DNA of 64,000 nucleotides from Candidatus Thorarchaeota archaeon. Its GTDB lineage: Archaea; Asgardarchaeota; Thorarchaeia; Thorarchaeales; Thorarchaeaceae. The stretch is taken from positions 10,288 through 74,287 of the forward strand of contig JAEOUN010000001.1 of NCBI GenBank assembly GCA_016839245.1, in the 5' to 3' direction. Position numbers and translations under genes: made by a program. The notes under the pieces were generated by a model. The model saw only the letters and a list, made by a program, of their open reading frames with translations. It did no database searches and was not told the origin of the DNA. This document shows, piece by piece, positions 9,002 through 18,060 of the stretch (the first letter of the stretch is position 1; every line of letters starts with the position of its first letter).

Positions 9002-9820
9002 TCATAGAATTGCAGACAATTCGGGAAGCATTCCTAGTGCTAGGAGAAAGCAGAAGAATAACAGACCTACTGAAAGGGCCATTACCAGATAATCGGTTTT
9101 TGACCATGTAGACTCCTGCAAGTAAGATCGTTCTGGTCTATAACCAAATCCCCGCCCATCCATAGATAGCGAGAGAGTTTCGACTCGTGATAGTGCCGAA
9201 ACAAGCAGTGGATAGAAAGTGTATCTGATTGTTCTTATAATCTTCTTGAGCCCTCCAATTTCTGAAGAAAGTCCTCGTGATTTCTGAGACATTCTCACCA
9301 AGTTTGTTTCCATATCAAAGAGAGGAAGAAATCTTAGCGCAATAACTAGAGCAAAGCTATACCTGTACGGGATTCTGAACTTGGTGAGTGCATGGGCAAG
9401 TAGCGTTGGATTTGTTACAGAGATAAAGAGCATACTTGAGAATACGATTAGAAGAAATCTGAGTGAGATGGATAGTCCTCGCTCCAGTCCAAAGCTTGTT
9501 ATTGGAATAAACGGGCCAATGTTACCAATTTTAGGCACAATATATGTCAAAATTGTACCATTAGGAGTCAAAAAGATTTGAAACAGGAGTAAAACCAATG
9601 AAAAAATAACAAGAAACCGTACTCGGTTTGATGAGATCCGTATTGGAACCCTAGCAGCTCTAAATGACACAAGATTGACAAGAAGTAGCAGTCCACTTAG
9701 AACCCAGCTTGGATAGACTAGGATACTAATCATCAGAAAGGTTAGAGAAAGAAGCTTCATTGCAGGGTTGAGGTTGTGGATTGTACCTTCTCTGCGGACA
9801 AAACCAAAGCGTGTACTCAC
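9002..9820 (-). CDS. ecfT: ECF transporter transmembrane component T
   Basis: Integral membrane coupling subunit of an energy-coupling-factor (vitamin/metal) importer, CbiQ/EcfT family. The sequence has the N-terminal HNLNPAMKLLSL motif, several hydrophobic helices, and the two Ala-Arg-Gly-type coupling motifs near the C terminus: SRGLSSE at about residue 190 and DGRGFGYRPER at about 230. Its start overlaps the end of the ATPase gene by 4 bp, so the two are translationally coupled. It is the last gene of a minus-strand operon of phosphoesterase, S component, double ATPase and T component. Confidence 0.93.
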   Translation of the reverse strand: MSTRFGFVRREGTIHNLNPAMKLLSLTFLMISILVYPSWVLSGLLLLVNLVSFRAARVPIRISSNRVRFLVIFSLVLLLFQIFLTPNGTILTYIVPKIGNIGPFIPITSFGLERGLSISLRFLLIVFSSMLFISVTNPTLLAHALTKFRIPYRYSFALVIALRFLPLFDMETNLVRMSQKSRGLSSEIGGLKKIIRTIRYTFYPLLVSALSRVETLSLSMDGRGFGYRPERSYLQESTWSKTDYLVMALSVGLLFFCFLLALGMLPELSAIL

Positions 9821-11280
9821 TCTGATTGTCCCCCTTGAGCTGTATATTCTGGCTTTCCAATTTCCTGTAAACGATCTTGAACCGCTTGTGGGCTCCCATC
9901 GAGCAGTATTGAACCGTTTTCCATGAACAGGATCCGATTACAGAATTCTCTTGCAAAGGTGGGATCATGAGTCACAACTACACAGATGCCCCCTGTTTCA
10001 ACCCGGCGGGTCATCTTTTCTGCGATAATTCTCCTCCCATCAGCATCTTGCCCAATGAAAGGTTCATCGAAGAGGTATACTTCTGGTTCATGGAGAGTTA
10101 CAGAAGAAACATTCAAGCGTCGTTTCTGACCATGACTCAGTGAGAAAGGATTTCTTTCACTATAAGGAGAAAGTCCCATTGCATCGAGAACGTTCTTGGC
10201 ATTATCCAGATTTTCTTCCATATCATATTCAAGAACTTCCAAACCAAGGACTTGTTCCTTCCATACAGTTCTCTCGAAAATTTGGTGATTAGGATTCTGA
10301 AAAACAACTCCGATCCTCTTTGCGATCTCTCTTTTTGCAAATGATGATATGGATTTTCTGTTCAGAAAAACTTTTCCGATGCTTGGCTCAAGCAGACCAG
10401 CTATCATGGATAATAGAGTAGTCTTTCCGGATCCGTTATCGCCCATAAGAGCGACGAAATCTCCTCGATTAAGGATCAGTGAAACCTGATTCACAGCTAT
10501 TTGTTTTCCATAGGAGAAGGTTGTGTTCTCTATTCGAATAACTTCCTCTGGGTTTTCGATCCTGATCATACCCGAAGATTTCTGTGGAATATCTGCAGAA
10601 AATGTCTTGTTTTGGGGAGTTTCAATTACTTTTCCTTCAGAAATCTGCAAAATCCGGTCAGCTATTGGCAAGAATGCAGACAGTTGGTGTTCTATGCAAA
10701 GAATTCCCAAGTTGTTCTCTTTCATAGCAACAAGAACATCTCTAAGCTCAAGAGTGCCTTTGGGATCCAGACTTGACGAAGATTCATCAAGAATCAAATA
10801 GTCTGGCTCAGATGCGAGCATGGCAGCAATGATAATTCTCTGCTTTTCGCCACCGGATAGCTTATGCGTGGAACGGTTTCGTAAATGCCAAGAACTGACT
10901 GATGACAAAGAAGATTCTACAAGTCGCTCTATCTCTTTGGTATCTTTGCAGTAGTTCTCGGGACCAAATGCTACTTCATCACCTACATTTAGAGTACAGA
11001 TTTGCCCATCGGGATCCTGTTGTACCAATGCAACCTTCTCTGCGTATTCGGATAGCAGAAGATCTGAAACATCTTTGTTCTCGATGAAAACAGACCCAGA
11101 ATAATCCCCTTTAATCATACGGGGTATGAAACCTGACAAACATTTGGCTAGTGTTGATTTGCCAGACCCAGTGGGGCCAGTTAGGAGCACAATTTCTCTA
11201 GGATGAAGCTGCATGGTGACTTTTTCAAGGATAGGCTGAGTACCTTCGTATGAGAATACTAAGTCACGAGCTTCTAACAT
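9817..11280 (-). CDS. ecfA: ECF transporter ATPase, fused A1-A2
   Basis: Energy-coupling ATPase with two ABC domains in one chain. The first has Walker A GPTGSGKST near residue 37, Q loop, signature LSGGEKQR and Walker B LILDESSSSLDP. The second has Walker A GDNGSGKTT near residue 280, a Q-loop FQNPNHQIF, signature LSHGQKRR and Walker B VYLFDEPFIGQD. In bacteria EcfA and EcfA' are usually separate genes; fused forms are common in archaea. It lies 9 bp after the S-component gene and overlaps ecfT by 4 bp. The substrate is set by the S component. Confidence 0.95.
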   Translation of the reverse strand: MLEARDLVFSYEGTQPILEKVTMQLHPREIVLLTGPTGSGKSTLAKCLSGFIPRMIKGDYSGSVFIENKDVSDLLLSEYAEKVALVQQDPDGQICTLNVGDEVAFGPENYCKDTKEIERLVESSLSSVSSWHLRNRSTHKLSGGEKQRIIIAAMLASEPDYLILDESSSSLDPKGTLELRDVLVAMKENNLGILCIEHQLSAFLPIADRILQISEGKVIETPQNKTFSADIPQKSSGMIRIENPEEVIRIENTTFSYGKQIAVNQVSLILNRGDFVALMGDNGSGKTTLLSMIAGLLEPSIGKVFLNRKSISSFAKREIAKRIGVVFQNPNHQIFERTVWKEQVLGLEVLEYDMEENLDNAKNVLDAMGLSPYSERNPFSLSHGQKRRLNVSSVTLHEPEVYLFDEPFIGQDADGRRIIAEKMTRRVETGGICVVVTHDPTFAREFCNRILFMENGSILLDGSPQAVQDRLQEIGKPEYTAQGGQSE

Positions 11281-11289
11281 CTATCACAC

Positions 11290-12354
11290 CTAGAATACTT
11301 CTAGAACGGTAACCCATCTCACCCATAATGCTCCATCATAGTCACCTGCAATTAGCCAGAGCCCATCTTCGCTCTCGGTCAGAAGCATTCTATTATCACA
11401 CACCACTGAGTCAAAGTCAAACAAGACGGTGTAGCCATCCCGGGCACTCACCCTGAGCGTTGTGGCTCCTGAATTTGGATTGGCATAATTCAGGATTGTA
11501 CCTAGAAGGATTCCTGTGTAATTAGCTGGGTCGAGATGGGTATATGCGCCAATGAGTTCTGCTTCTATTGTCACTTCCTGTCCCACAAAGTTTGATTGAT
11601 GATAGGTATAGGGGTTCTCAACAAGTCCAGTGACTTCGCAAGAATATGGGTCAGTCTGCATTACTGCAACGAATACTGTGAAGTAGACAGAGCCTACAAT
11701 GATAAATGTAAGAAATGCTACCGCTGGAAAGTTTCGCACTATCAACTTTCTTCTAGGCGTTGCAGAAGGTTCTCTGCTACTGATATTAGCTGGAATTATT
11801 TCGATTTCGTTCAGAAATTCCAATGTTTCCCAAGCAAAGTAGCCTGCAAATATTACTCCTGAGCAAAAAGCCAAGATTGTCATGACGGCTATGTACACTA
11901 TTGGAGCGCCGGTGAAGTAAAGGGCTTGAAATACTAGGACATTTGAGGCAGAAGAGAACCCTGCAGTCACCCACCATACGATTTGAGATGAAACTGAGAC
12001 TCCATTCAACTCCCTAAAACTTGAAGCCCCCACATCAATGATTAGTCCTTGAATAAGTGAAACCAGTACTATGACAATTCCGTGAGTGCTCCCAGTAAAT
12101 AGCTCCACAAGACCCTTCAGTGCACCACCTGCTAATCCAACACCGGTCTTCGGAACTAGGACTCTCATAAGTACAATCCAAAACACGTGAAGACCAGCCA
12201 TGAATTGACCGGCTCCAAAGGGGATTCCCAAGGACAAGTTGATGAGATTGCCAAGGTAGCCTACGAATGTGCTAAGTGCGCCGCCCAAAGAACTCAGCAT
12301 TGCGATTGTGACAATATCGCGGGTTGTGATTGCAGTGTTATTTGATGCATTCAC
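11290..12354 (-). CDS. ECF transporter S component (YkoE-like) with an extra C-terminal extracytoplasmic domain
   Basis: Substrate-binding membrane subunit. Residues 1-190 are hydrophobic with about six helices and contain GAGQFMAGLHVFWIVLMRVL and GLVELFTGS patterns like those of YkoE/ThiW-type S components (thiamine precursors in known cases); the substrate here is not proven. After a final helix near residues 210-235, about 110 residues remain outside, with VTGLVENP, LRVSARDGYTVLF and LWVRWVTVLEVF. This tail resembles the tail of the neighbouring phosphoesterase. An S component normally ends at about 200 residues, so the extension is unusual. Its start overlaps the phosphoesterase stop by 4 bp. 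Confidence 0.8.
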   Translation of the reverse strand: MNASNNTAITTRDIVTIAMLSSLGGALSTFVGYLGNLINLSLGIPFGAGQFMAGLHVFWIVLMRVLVPKTGVGLAGGALKGLVELFTGSTHGIVIVLVSLIQGLIIDVGASSFRELNGVSVSSQIVWWVTAGFSSASNVLVFQALYFTGAPIVYIAVMTILAFCSGVIFAGYFAWETLEFLNEIEIIPANISSREPSATPRRKLIVRNFPAVAFLTFIIVGSVYFTVFVAVMQTDPYSCEVTGLVENPYTYHQSNFVGQEVTIEAELIGAYTHLDPANYTGILLGTILNYANPNSGATTLRVSARDGYTVLFDFDSVVCDNRMLLTESEDGLWLIAGDYDGALWVRWVTVLEVF

Positions 12355-13628
12355 TGCTGAATCACCTCGATATTTGAAACATAACGAACCCAGCTTGCGC
12401 CTGCAGATTCATAGATGTAATAGCCCATTCCAGGGGCAGATGTGAGCCGCAGGTCTTCATTGCTATAGCCTCCGTCTGGGACAAGCATTACCAATCGCAT
12501 TCCGTCAGTCCAATCGGGAACAAGTGTCTCGTTGAAGGAATATGCAAGTATCATATCACCCTGAATGTCATGCCATGAGCTGTTTGGATAGACATTAGAA
12601 TAGCAGAATTCGTATTGATATCCATCATTTGCGGTGACTCGTAGTATATCAGTTTCCTGCATTCCACCCACGAACTTGAGAAGGTCTGCAATCAGAACTC
12701 CACGGTATGTTCCTTGCCCTCGCCAATTGTCGAATTGATTTTGGAAGGATGAGAAGCCTTCCAAGTCTGAAAGCACTAATAGATCATCTAACGTGAGCGT
12801 TAAGCTCTCGTCTTGGTTTCTGATTTCAACCATATTGCGCTGGAGAGAAGGAGCATCTAACAGCACAGGTTCGATAAGCAATTCGGACTCTGTCAAGGTC
12901 ACATTTACGAAGTGGTAATAGCCGCCATTTTCTGGGCTCGCATAGAGGCTTGCACCTGCCCCGCCTGTTATTACATAACGGACACCTTGAACAACGCTCT
13001 CGTTAAAGATATGAACATGTCCTGAAAAGACTGTGGTCACATTCGTTTCCTGAAATATGGTCATCAACCTTGATGCTGTCGTTAAGTTGGAAAACGTATG
13101 ATCTTGCTCTGGTCGAGGGTCAAAGGGTGGAATGTGGGAAAATACAAACTTGAACTCTGCATCTGAGGCTTCCAAATCTGACAAAAGCCAAGAAATGTCA
13201 GCTTCGGGAATATCTCCTGTTGTGCTGTTGAATACTGCAAAGTGAGCTGATCCAAGGTCAAAGGAATATAGTGCTGGTCCGAAGTGTTCAAGGTATCTTG
13301 TACCGCCGTCCAGTCGGACATCGTGATTCCCTGGAGTAGTGTATACTGGTATGGTGAATTCTGCAAGTGCGTCAATAACTGCATTATATTGGCTTTCTTG
13401 GCCAAAGGGGGTGAGATCTCCGCAGTGGAAGACAAAATCGGGATTATAGATTGCAGAAATGGCTGCAATTTGATGAATTCCATCCTGATAACCTTGAGAA
13501 TCACCAAAGACATAGAAGTTTAGAATGGAATCTCTCTCCGAACCCAGATAGAAGTAAGAGATGCCAAGAACAGCAAATCCAGTAACTAGGAGAACTGCCA
13601 CTCCGATAGCTATCCGTCTTTGCTGCAT
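12351..13628 (-). CDS. Membrane-anchored calcineurin-like metallophosphoesterase with C-terminal domain
   Basis: The first 27 residues form a signal anchor (basic MQQRR then a hydrophobic helix). Residues 35-245 hold the binuclear metallophosphoesterase motifs in order: FGDSQG, HCGDLT, GNHD, FSHIPPF and GHVH. The last 150 residues are a separate domain with LRVTANDGYQYEF, GDMILAYSFN and WVRYVSNIEVI, like the tail of the adjacent ECF S component and reminiscent of the sulfite-oxidase-type fold. The enzyme should act outside the cell, perhaps dephosphorylating a compound so the ECF system can import it; that role is inferred only from the operon. Confidence 0.85.
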   Translation of the reverse strand: MQQRRIAIGVAVLLVTGFAVLGISYFYLGSERDSILNFYVFGDSQGYQDGIHQIAAISAIYNPDFVFHCGDLTPFGQESQYNAVIDALAEFTIPVYTTPGNHDVRLDGGTRYLEHFGPALYSFDLGSAHFAVFNSTTGDIPEADISWLLSDLEASDAEFKFVFSHIPPFDPRPEQDHTFSNLTTASRLMTIFQETNVTTVFSGHVHIFNESVVQGVRYVITGGAGASLYASPENGGYYHFVNVTLTESELLIEPVLLDAPSLQRNMVEIRNQDESLTLTLDDLLVLSDLEGFSSFQNQFDNWRGQGTYRGVLIADLLKFVGGMQETDILRVTANDGYQYEFCYSNVYPNSSWHDIQGDMILAYSFNETLVPDWTDGMRLVMLVPDGGYSNEDLRLTSAPGMGYYIYESAGASWVRYVSNIEVIQQ

Positions 13629-13707
13629 GTTCTATGAATGCTCTCCGAATTTGCGTTGTGTTGATGCGTTCCATTCGTAAATATGAAGGCTTTGTTTTCT
13701 GCTCCAA

Positions 13708-14490
13708 TCAGACATCAAGACCCTCTTGCCTGATTTGATTCGAGACTTGCATTATTCTATCGTCGTTTCTCCATTCAGCAGTCTGGGCAAGCGTATCGAC
13801 CATTGTTTCAAGAAACAGTTTTTCTACCTTGGACGTCCGTTCCATGTGTCTAAGACCGAGATAATGGTCCAAGAGAATCCAGGCTAAAGCACGTTTCTTG
13901 GCATCAAATATTGGATCCGTATCAAGTATGCTTGCTGCAACCCCTGCGATGTCAAGTATCCAGTGCTCTTCTCTTGACTCCTCAAAGTCAAGACCAAAAA
14001 TCATTCCATCATTCCATATGAAATTCCTGAGACGAGGGTCACCCTTGATGTGATTATGTATTTGATGATAATTATAATACCATTCGGCTAGTGTTTCTAC
14101 GATTGTAGGTTCAAAGGTCCGGTTTATTCTATCGACCAGGGGTTCTCCTTGGATGAATTCCATTAGGATTACTCCGCCTTGAGCTGCGATTACTTTCGGT
14201 ACTGTGAGACGGTTCTCTATGCTTGAGGATAGGCGATCAAGCTCGTTCTGAAAAGTATCTGCAACGAATAGCTTTGCTATTAAACTGGATGTTTCGGGTT
14301 TTGTTGCAGAAGTATAGATGATGTGAAGTACGAGGTTTTTCTTGCTCCTCAACCGAACAATGGATTCTATTTCGACGTCCAGGCCGCAGGCGTTTCTCAT
14401 TAATGATTGAAATGTGGCAAAACGAGAATCCTTTAGCTTCTTACTATCAATACCAGTTAGGTCAATACTGAATCCATTTAGGAGATTCAT
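13708..14490 (-). CDS. Phosphotransferase/kinase-like protein
   Basis: A 260-aa protein with a degenerate protein-kinase/aminoglycoside-phosphotransferase fold. A possible ATP-binding Lys lies in SSLIAKLF at about residue 72, a hinge MEFIQGEPLV follows, then the catalytic-loop region GDPRLRNFIW and the metal-binding GLDFEES. The usual HGD of the catalytic loop is KGD here, though GD and the downstream Asn are kept. Bud32-type kinases share this layout but have different signatures. It lies 80 bp upstream of the phosphoesterase in the same direction and may start that operon. The substrate is unknown. Confidence 0.65.
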   Translation of the reverse strand: MNLLNGFSIDLTGIDSKKLKDSRFATFQSLMRNACGLDVEIESIVRLRSKKNLVLHIIYTSATKPETSSLIAKLFVADTFQNELDRLSSSIENRLTVPKVIAAQGGVILMEFIQGEPLVDRINRTFEPTIVETLAEWYYNYHQIHNHIKGDPRLRNFIWNDGMIFGLDFEESREEHWILDIAGVAASILDTDPIFDAKKRALAWILLDHYLGLRHMERTSKVEKLFLETMVDTLAQTAEWRNDDRIMQVSNQIRQEGLDV

Positions 14491-14582
14491 GATGTTTGCT
14501 GATTGCCCTTCGGGGTCTATTAGGCTATCGACCAGACCAAACAGGTTTTATCGTAATACTTGAAACACATCTTGAGATTGCG

Positions 14583-14801
14583 ATGACAGGCCGAATTTGT
14601 AATGTTCAAAGAAATAAGGACCGATGTGGCTGTACATATCCAGGATGTTCCAGACAAGGCTATTGTTGTGACTGTATTCACTATCATTGGAAGCATAAGG
14701 AATTGCCCGGTTGTCTATTTCCAGAAGATGCGGAGAAAACCTATGACAGGTCACTCAAGTATTTCATAGAAGTATGGAGTAAGAAACTAGGAAAGAAATG
14801 A
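14583..14801 (+). CDS. DUF6485-like small cysteine-rich protein
   Basis: A 72-aa protein when started at ATG 14583; an upstream TTG-type start at 14496 would add residues that look non-coding. The core has Cys pairs spaced CGCTYPGCSRQGYCCDC followed by YHWKHKELPGCLFP and an ending AEKTYDRSLKYFI. This cysteine arrangement suggests a zinc-binding fold. The family is widespread in archaea and anaerobic bacteria and has no assigned function. It is divergent from the kinase-like gene. Confidence 0.75.
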   Translation: MTGRICNVQRNKDRCGCTYPGCSRQGYCCDCIHYHWKHKELPGCLFPEDAEKTYDRSLKYFIEVWSKKLGKK

Positions 14802-14863
14802 GATTGTGAAAATGAAAAGTCTAAAGTCAACTAGGACTATGATATGGAACTGCGTGCAATTTT

Positions 14864-15082
14864 GTGAAGCAGTATCATGTTAGACTTTTGTTAATGGTTA
14901 TCGGCTTCGTATCTTGGGTCATCGCTACCGGTTGGCTATTTGATTACACAGTCAATGTTTTTTACCCTGAAGATGCATTTGGAGAACTAATATGGGTAAT
15001 TGCTTCTGTTGGATTTCTATACATCTCTATTCCACTGGAATTCGTATTCCTACTTGGATTGTGTTTGATTTGTGCTGATTGA
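14864..15082 (+). CDS. Small membrane protein, hypothetical
   Basis: GTG start; 72 aa. Two hydrophobic stretches (about residues 8-25 and 42-68) separated by a short acidic loop DYTVNVFYPEDAFGE suggest a two-helix membrane protein. It follows the DUF6485-like gene by 62 bp on the same strand. No family is recognised. Confidence 0.5.
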   Translation: MKQYHVRLLLMVIGFVSWVIATGWLFDYTVNVFYPEDAFGELIWVIASVGFLYISIPLEFVFLLGLCLICAD

Positions 15083-15391
15083 TATCCAAAATAGGGAGAA
15101 GGTACTGGATTCATCAATTTGATTTCAGAATGCCTTGTTTGATACCAAAATGAGAAGCGGTTTACCATTATTCGTCGTTTTCTTCTTTGCTAGTGGAATC
15201 AGAATTAGCGATCTTCTCTGTTATTTTTCGTTTGAGAAATGGTTTTACCAAGAAATAGACGACTAACATGAAAATATATACGGAATGATAAGAACAAGCA
15301 TATTCTCAAGCAATGTGTATTCTTCGCATGGTCACATCACTAGATACTAGATTCCGGTCCATTTGATTGTTTGGAATAGAAGAAACAGATA
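15083..15391. other. Intergenic stretch of about 310 bp
   Basis: No supported gene. A 33-codon minus-strand frame (15168-15269) encodes a short peptide with a hydrophobic start and a charged tail, but it lacks a ribosome binding site and I do not call it. The right part is AT-rich and leads up to the tRNA-Arg 3' end. Confidence 0.4.
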
Positions 15392-15469
15392 TGGCGGGCG
15401 CGCCAGGATTCGAACCTGGGGCCTCCAACTTCGAAGGCTGGCGCCTTATCCATGCTAGACTACGCGCCC
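15392..15469 (-). tRNA. tRNA-Arg (anticodon TCG)
   Basis: Reading the minus strand, the acceptor GGGCGCG pairs with CGCGCCC, followed by G73 and an encoded CCA. The anticodon stem CCAGC/GTTGG encloses the loop CTTCGAA, giving anticodon TCG. The T arm is CCAGG TTCGAAT CCTGG. There is no intron (78 nt with CCA). Confidence 0.96.
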
Positions 15470-15515
15470 CAAGAATTCGGATGTTAATCTGTTCTTAAGG
15501 CCTTCCATGATGATG

Positions 15516-16406
15516 CTATTTGGATCTTGAGAGATCTTCTAAAAGTGACCTAGAGCGTTGAGAATCTGGTTTGATAATGTGTTCAAGAGGATTGTCATAA
15601 AGCTTGATTTCTTGCATCTCGCTGCAATATTGCAGATGTACAAGATTGATCGTTTTTAGCTGATTCATGCTCAAGTCGAGTCCCTTTAGACTTCTATGTG
15701 AGCCAATTGGTTCCAGATTGATGGATTTTAATTTGTTTTTGTTCAGGATAAGAGAAAGGAGATTCGTACAGGTACGGAGTGGTTCCAGCTCTATGTGCGT
15801 AAGCTGGTTGTCACCAAGATTGAGCGTCCTCAGGGCAGAACATTTTCCAAGAGGGAAGAGGTCAACTTCTTTCAACAGATTTCGATTCATAGATAGAATC
15901 TGGAGTCGATTAGAGTCTGCTAGGGGTCTTAGGTCTATTTCTTCCAATTCATTGAAGGCTATAGATAGCTGTTCAAGATAGGAACAGCTCCTTAGTGGAT
16001 TCAGATCAAGAGTTTGAAGCTGTGTGCTAGTTAGTCTTAACGTTTGAAGCTGTGTGCAGTGACTTATCGGTGACAAATCTACCCGTTTTAGAGGATTGTA
16101 TGAGAGCGATAACCGTTCCAAGGCCATGTAGGGTTCTAACTGGGCCAAATCTATGCTTTCAAGTTGATTGTGACTAAGATCTAGCCATTTCAGAGAAGTG
16201 AGTCCTGCAAGTGGATTGAAACTTAGAGTTGAGATACTGTTACGTGCCAAGGAGAGACTTTCGAGTTTGGAACACGTGTTCAAAGGAGCTAGATCGATTG
16301 TCCTGATGTCGTTTTCTTTGAAATCAGCCACAGTTTCCTCTGAATCGATTTCGAAACTGCCAGATTTGCCCTGAGTTGTTACAAATTCAAGCCGAATTGT
16401 ACTCAC
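15516..16406 (-). CDS. Leucine-rich repeat protein
   Basis: A 296-aa protein made of about ten leucine-rich repeats of 22-24 residues, each like CSKLESLSLARNSISTL followed by a conserved pattern L.L..N.L..IDL.PL. The repeats begin near residue 38 and run to residue 285. There is no signal peptide and no second domain, so it is likely a cytoplasmic protein-interaction scaffold. The repeats are highly regular, close to the sit-type seen in bacteria and Asgard archaea. The gene lies between tRNA-Arg and mtnA, all on the minus strand; a functional link is not evident. Confidence 0.88.
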   Translation of the reverse strand: MSTIRLEFVTTQGKSGSFEIDSEETVADFKENDIRTIDLAPLNTCSKLESLSLARNSISTLSFNPLAGLTSLKWLDLSHNQLESIDLAQLEPYMALERLSLSYNPLKRVDLSPISHCTQLQTLRLTSTQLQTLDLNPLRSCSYLEQLSIAFNELEEIDLRPLADSNRLQILSMNRNLLKEVDLFPLGKCSALRTLNLGDNQLTHIELEPLRTCTNLLSLILNKNKLKSINLEPIGSHRSLKGLDLSMNQLKTINLVHLQYCSEMQEIKLYDNPLEHIIKPDSQRSRSLLEDLSRSK

Positions 16407-16425
16407 AGAATCAACTCAACAACTT

Positions 16426-17460
16426 TTATTGGTCTTTCAGCTTCAGCATTTTTTCTTCATTTGGGTGTTCAACAATACCTCGATCAGTGATTATTGCTGT
16501 GATGAGCTCTGGTGGAGTTGTGTCAAAAGCGGGGTTGTAGACCTTTGCATCAGGGACTGTGATATACTCGCCATTAATCATTCGAATCTCATCTGGATTT
16601 CGTTCCTCAATCACTACATCTTTAGGATTAGTTTCCCAATCAATTGTTGATATAGGAGCTGCAGCATAGAATGGAATGTTGTGATATCTTGCAGCTATTG
16701 CCATCGTATAGGTTCCAATCTTGTTGGTTATGTGTCCAGTTCGGAAGATTCTGTCAGAGCCGACCACACAGCAGTCAACACGTCCCTCTTTGAACACCGT
16801 TCCTATCATTCCATCTGTGATTAGCGTAGTATCTATATTATCGGCCATGAACTCAAAGACCGTTAGCCGAGCGCCCTGCTGGCGAGGTCTAGTTTCAGCG
16901 GCATAGACCTTGATACTTCCACCATATTCCTGATGAGCTATACGAATCACGGCTCCTACTGTGCCTAGGTGAACAGTAGCCAAAGAACCTGCATTACATA
17001 TTGTCTGAATTGCGAAACCGGGCTTTATCAAAGAAAGAGCATTTTCTCCAATTGCTCTGCACATTCGCACATCTTCTTCAGCAATCTCTTTTGCCTCTTC
17101 AATCAGCCTTTGAGTAACCTGATCTGCATTGCCTTCGGTTTCCTTTGCAACATCAAGCATACGTTTTGTTGCCCATGTGAGGTTTACAGCAGTAGGTCTA
17201 GTATTCAATGTGATTGCAGCCTGTTCAAGAAACTCGACTAGCTGGTTCTTTGCATGTGCCTCATTCTCAAGTGCAGCTAGCGCCATTCCCATGCCTGCAG
17301 CTGCACCAATTGCAGGGGCTCCACGAACCTCCATGATTCTAATTGCTTCAGCAATCCGTTCGTAACTAGATGTTGTGATGTGTTCCGTCACAAGAGGAAG
17401 TTTTGTCTGATCCACGAATCGTACAGTGTTATCATCGAGCCATTCAATGGTCCTGAACAT
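16426..17460 (-). CDS. mtnA: S-methyl-5-thioribose-1-phosphate isomerase
   Basis: Isomerises methylthioribose-1-phosphate to methylthioribulose-1-phosphate in methionine salvage; same fold as eIF2B-alpha. Diagnostic parts are VRGAPAIGAAAGMGMA, the catalytic cysteine in TICNAGSLAT, ETRPRQQGARLT, the catalytic Asp in VVGSDRI and NKIGTY. The usual 'NGD' between those last two is TGH here. ATG at 17460 is chosen because GGAGG sits 6 bases before it and the preceding gene's TAG ends one base earlier; the product is 344 aa. It is coupled to the maturation protease gene. The QGARLT motif argues against ribose-1,5-bisphosphate isomerase. Confidence 0.9.
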   Translation of the reverse strand: MFRTIEWLDDNTVRFVDQTKLPLVTEHITTSSYERIAEAIRIMEVRGAPAIGAAAGMGMALAALENEAHAKNQLVEFLEQAAITLNTRPTAVNLTWATKRMLDVAKETEGNADQVTQRLIEEAKEIAEEDVRMCRAIGENALSLIKPGFAIQTICNAGSLATVHLGTVGAVIRIAHQEYGGSIKVYAAETRPRQQGARLTVFEFMADNIDTTLITDGMIGTVFKEGRVDCCVVGSDRIFRTGHITNKIGTYTMAIAARYHNIPFYAAAPISTIDWETNPKDVVIEERNPDEIRMINGEYITVPDAKVYNPAFDTTPPELITAIITDRGIVEHPNEEKMLKLKDQ

Positions 17461-17461
17461 T

Positions 17462-17962
17462 CTATTTTCCTCCCAAGTGGTCAACAAGCAAAGAGTCTAG
17501 GGTGCTAATAATCTTCTTAGCTACCTTTTGAATCTCGGGGGTCAGGCCTTCTCCGAACAAAATACTCGCTGGTTGGACTCCCAAAAGGATTGTAACACCT
17601 TTGGTCTGTTGTTCAAGATAGTACATGAGCATAGAAAGAGGCATGCTATGTGTGCTTAGTGCAATTCCGCCAATTCGATTCTTTGTCACCAGCTCGACAT
17701 GGCCAGGTGGTTTTCGCATATCAGCAGCATCAATCATTATTATCCTTTCAGCACCAAATTCGGCTAAGGGTCGCGCAAAACCCTCAGGTACCGAACCTAC
17801 ATTCTCTATCAGAATATCTTGGTGATTTGTTTTGAGCGAATTGATTACGTATGGCCCAAGGCCATCATCTGTTCGCAAGTCATTCCCAATCCCAAGAATG
17901 GCTATTCTCTTTGCGCCTGAGATGAAAAGCCTTAGTTCTTCTTTGAGTCTTTGTTCGTTCAC
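17462..17962 (-). CDS. hycI: Hydrogenase maturation protease (HycI family)
   Basis: Endopeptidase that trims the C terminus of a NiFe hydrogenase large subunit after nickel insertion. The 166-aa length is typical. The sequence shows the GIGNDLRTDDGLG start motif with nickel-sensing acidic residues, VGSVPEGF, IDAADM and the STHSMPLSMLMYYL segment characteristic of HycI-type enzymes. Its stop is one base from the mtnA start, so the genes form an operon. No hydrogenase structural gene is in the window, but hypF lies 30 kb away. Confidence 0.9.
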   Translation of the reverse strand: MNEQRLKEELRLFISGAKRIAILGIGNDLRTDDGLGPYVINSLKTNHQDILIENVGSVPEGFARPLAEFGAERIIMIDAADMRKPPGHVELVTKNRIGGIALSTHSMPLSMLMYYLEQQTKGVTILLGVQPASILFGEGLTPEIQKVAKKIISTLDSLLVDHLGGK

Positions 17963-18060
17963 AGGTCTGCAACTCCTATGTCGCGTATAGTTCTTGCCAT
18001 TGGTTCTGTCGAAGGATTTTTCACAATAGCGAATTGACTACATGAAGCAGGAGAAAGAAG

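Noticed and set aside
15168..15269. A 33-codon minus-strand peptide with hydrophobic start
   Set aside because: No SD and too short to support without homologs.
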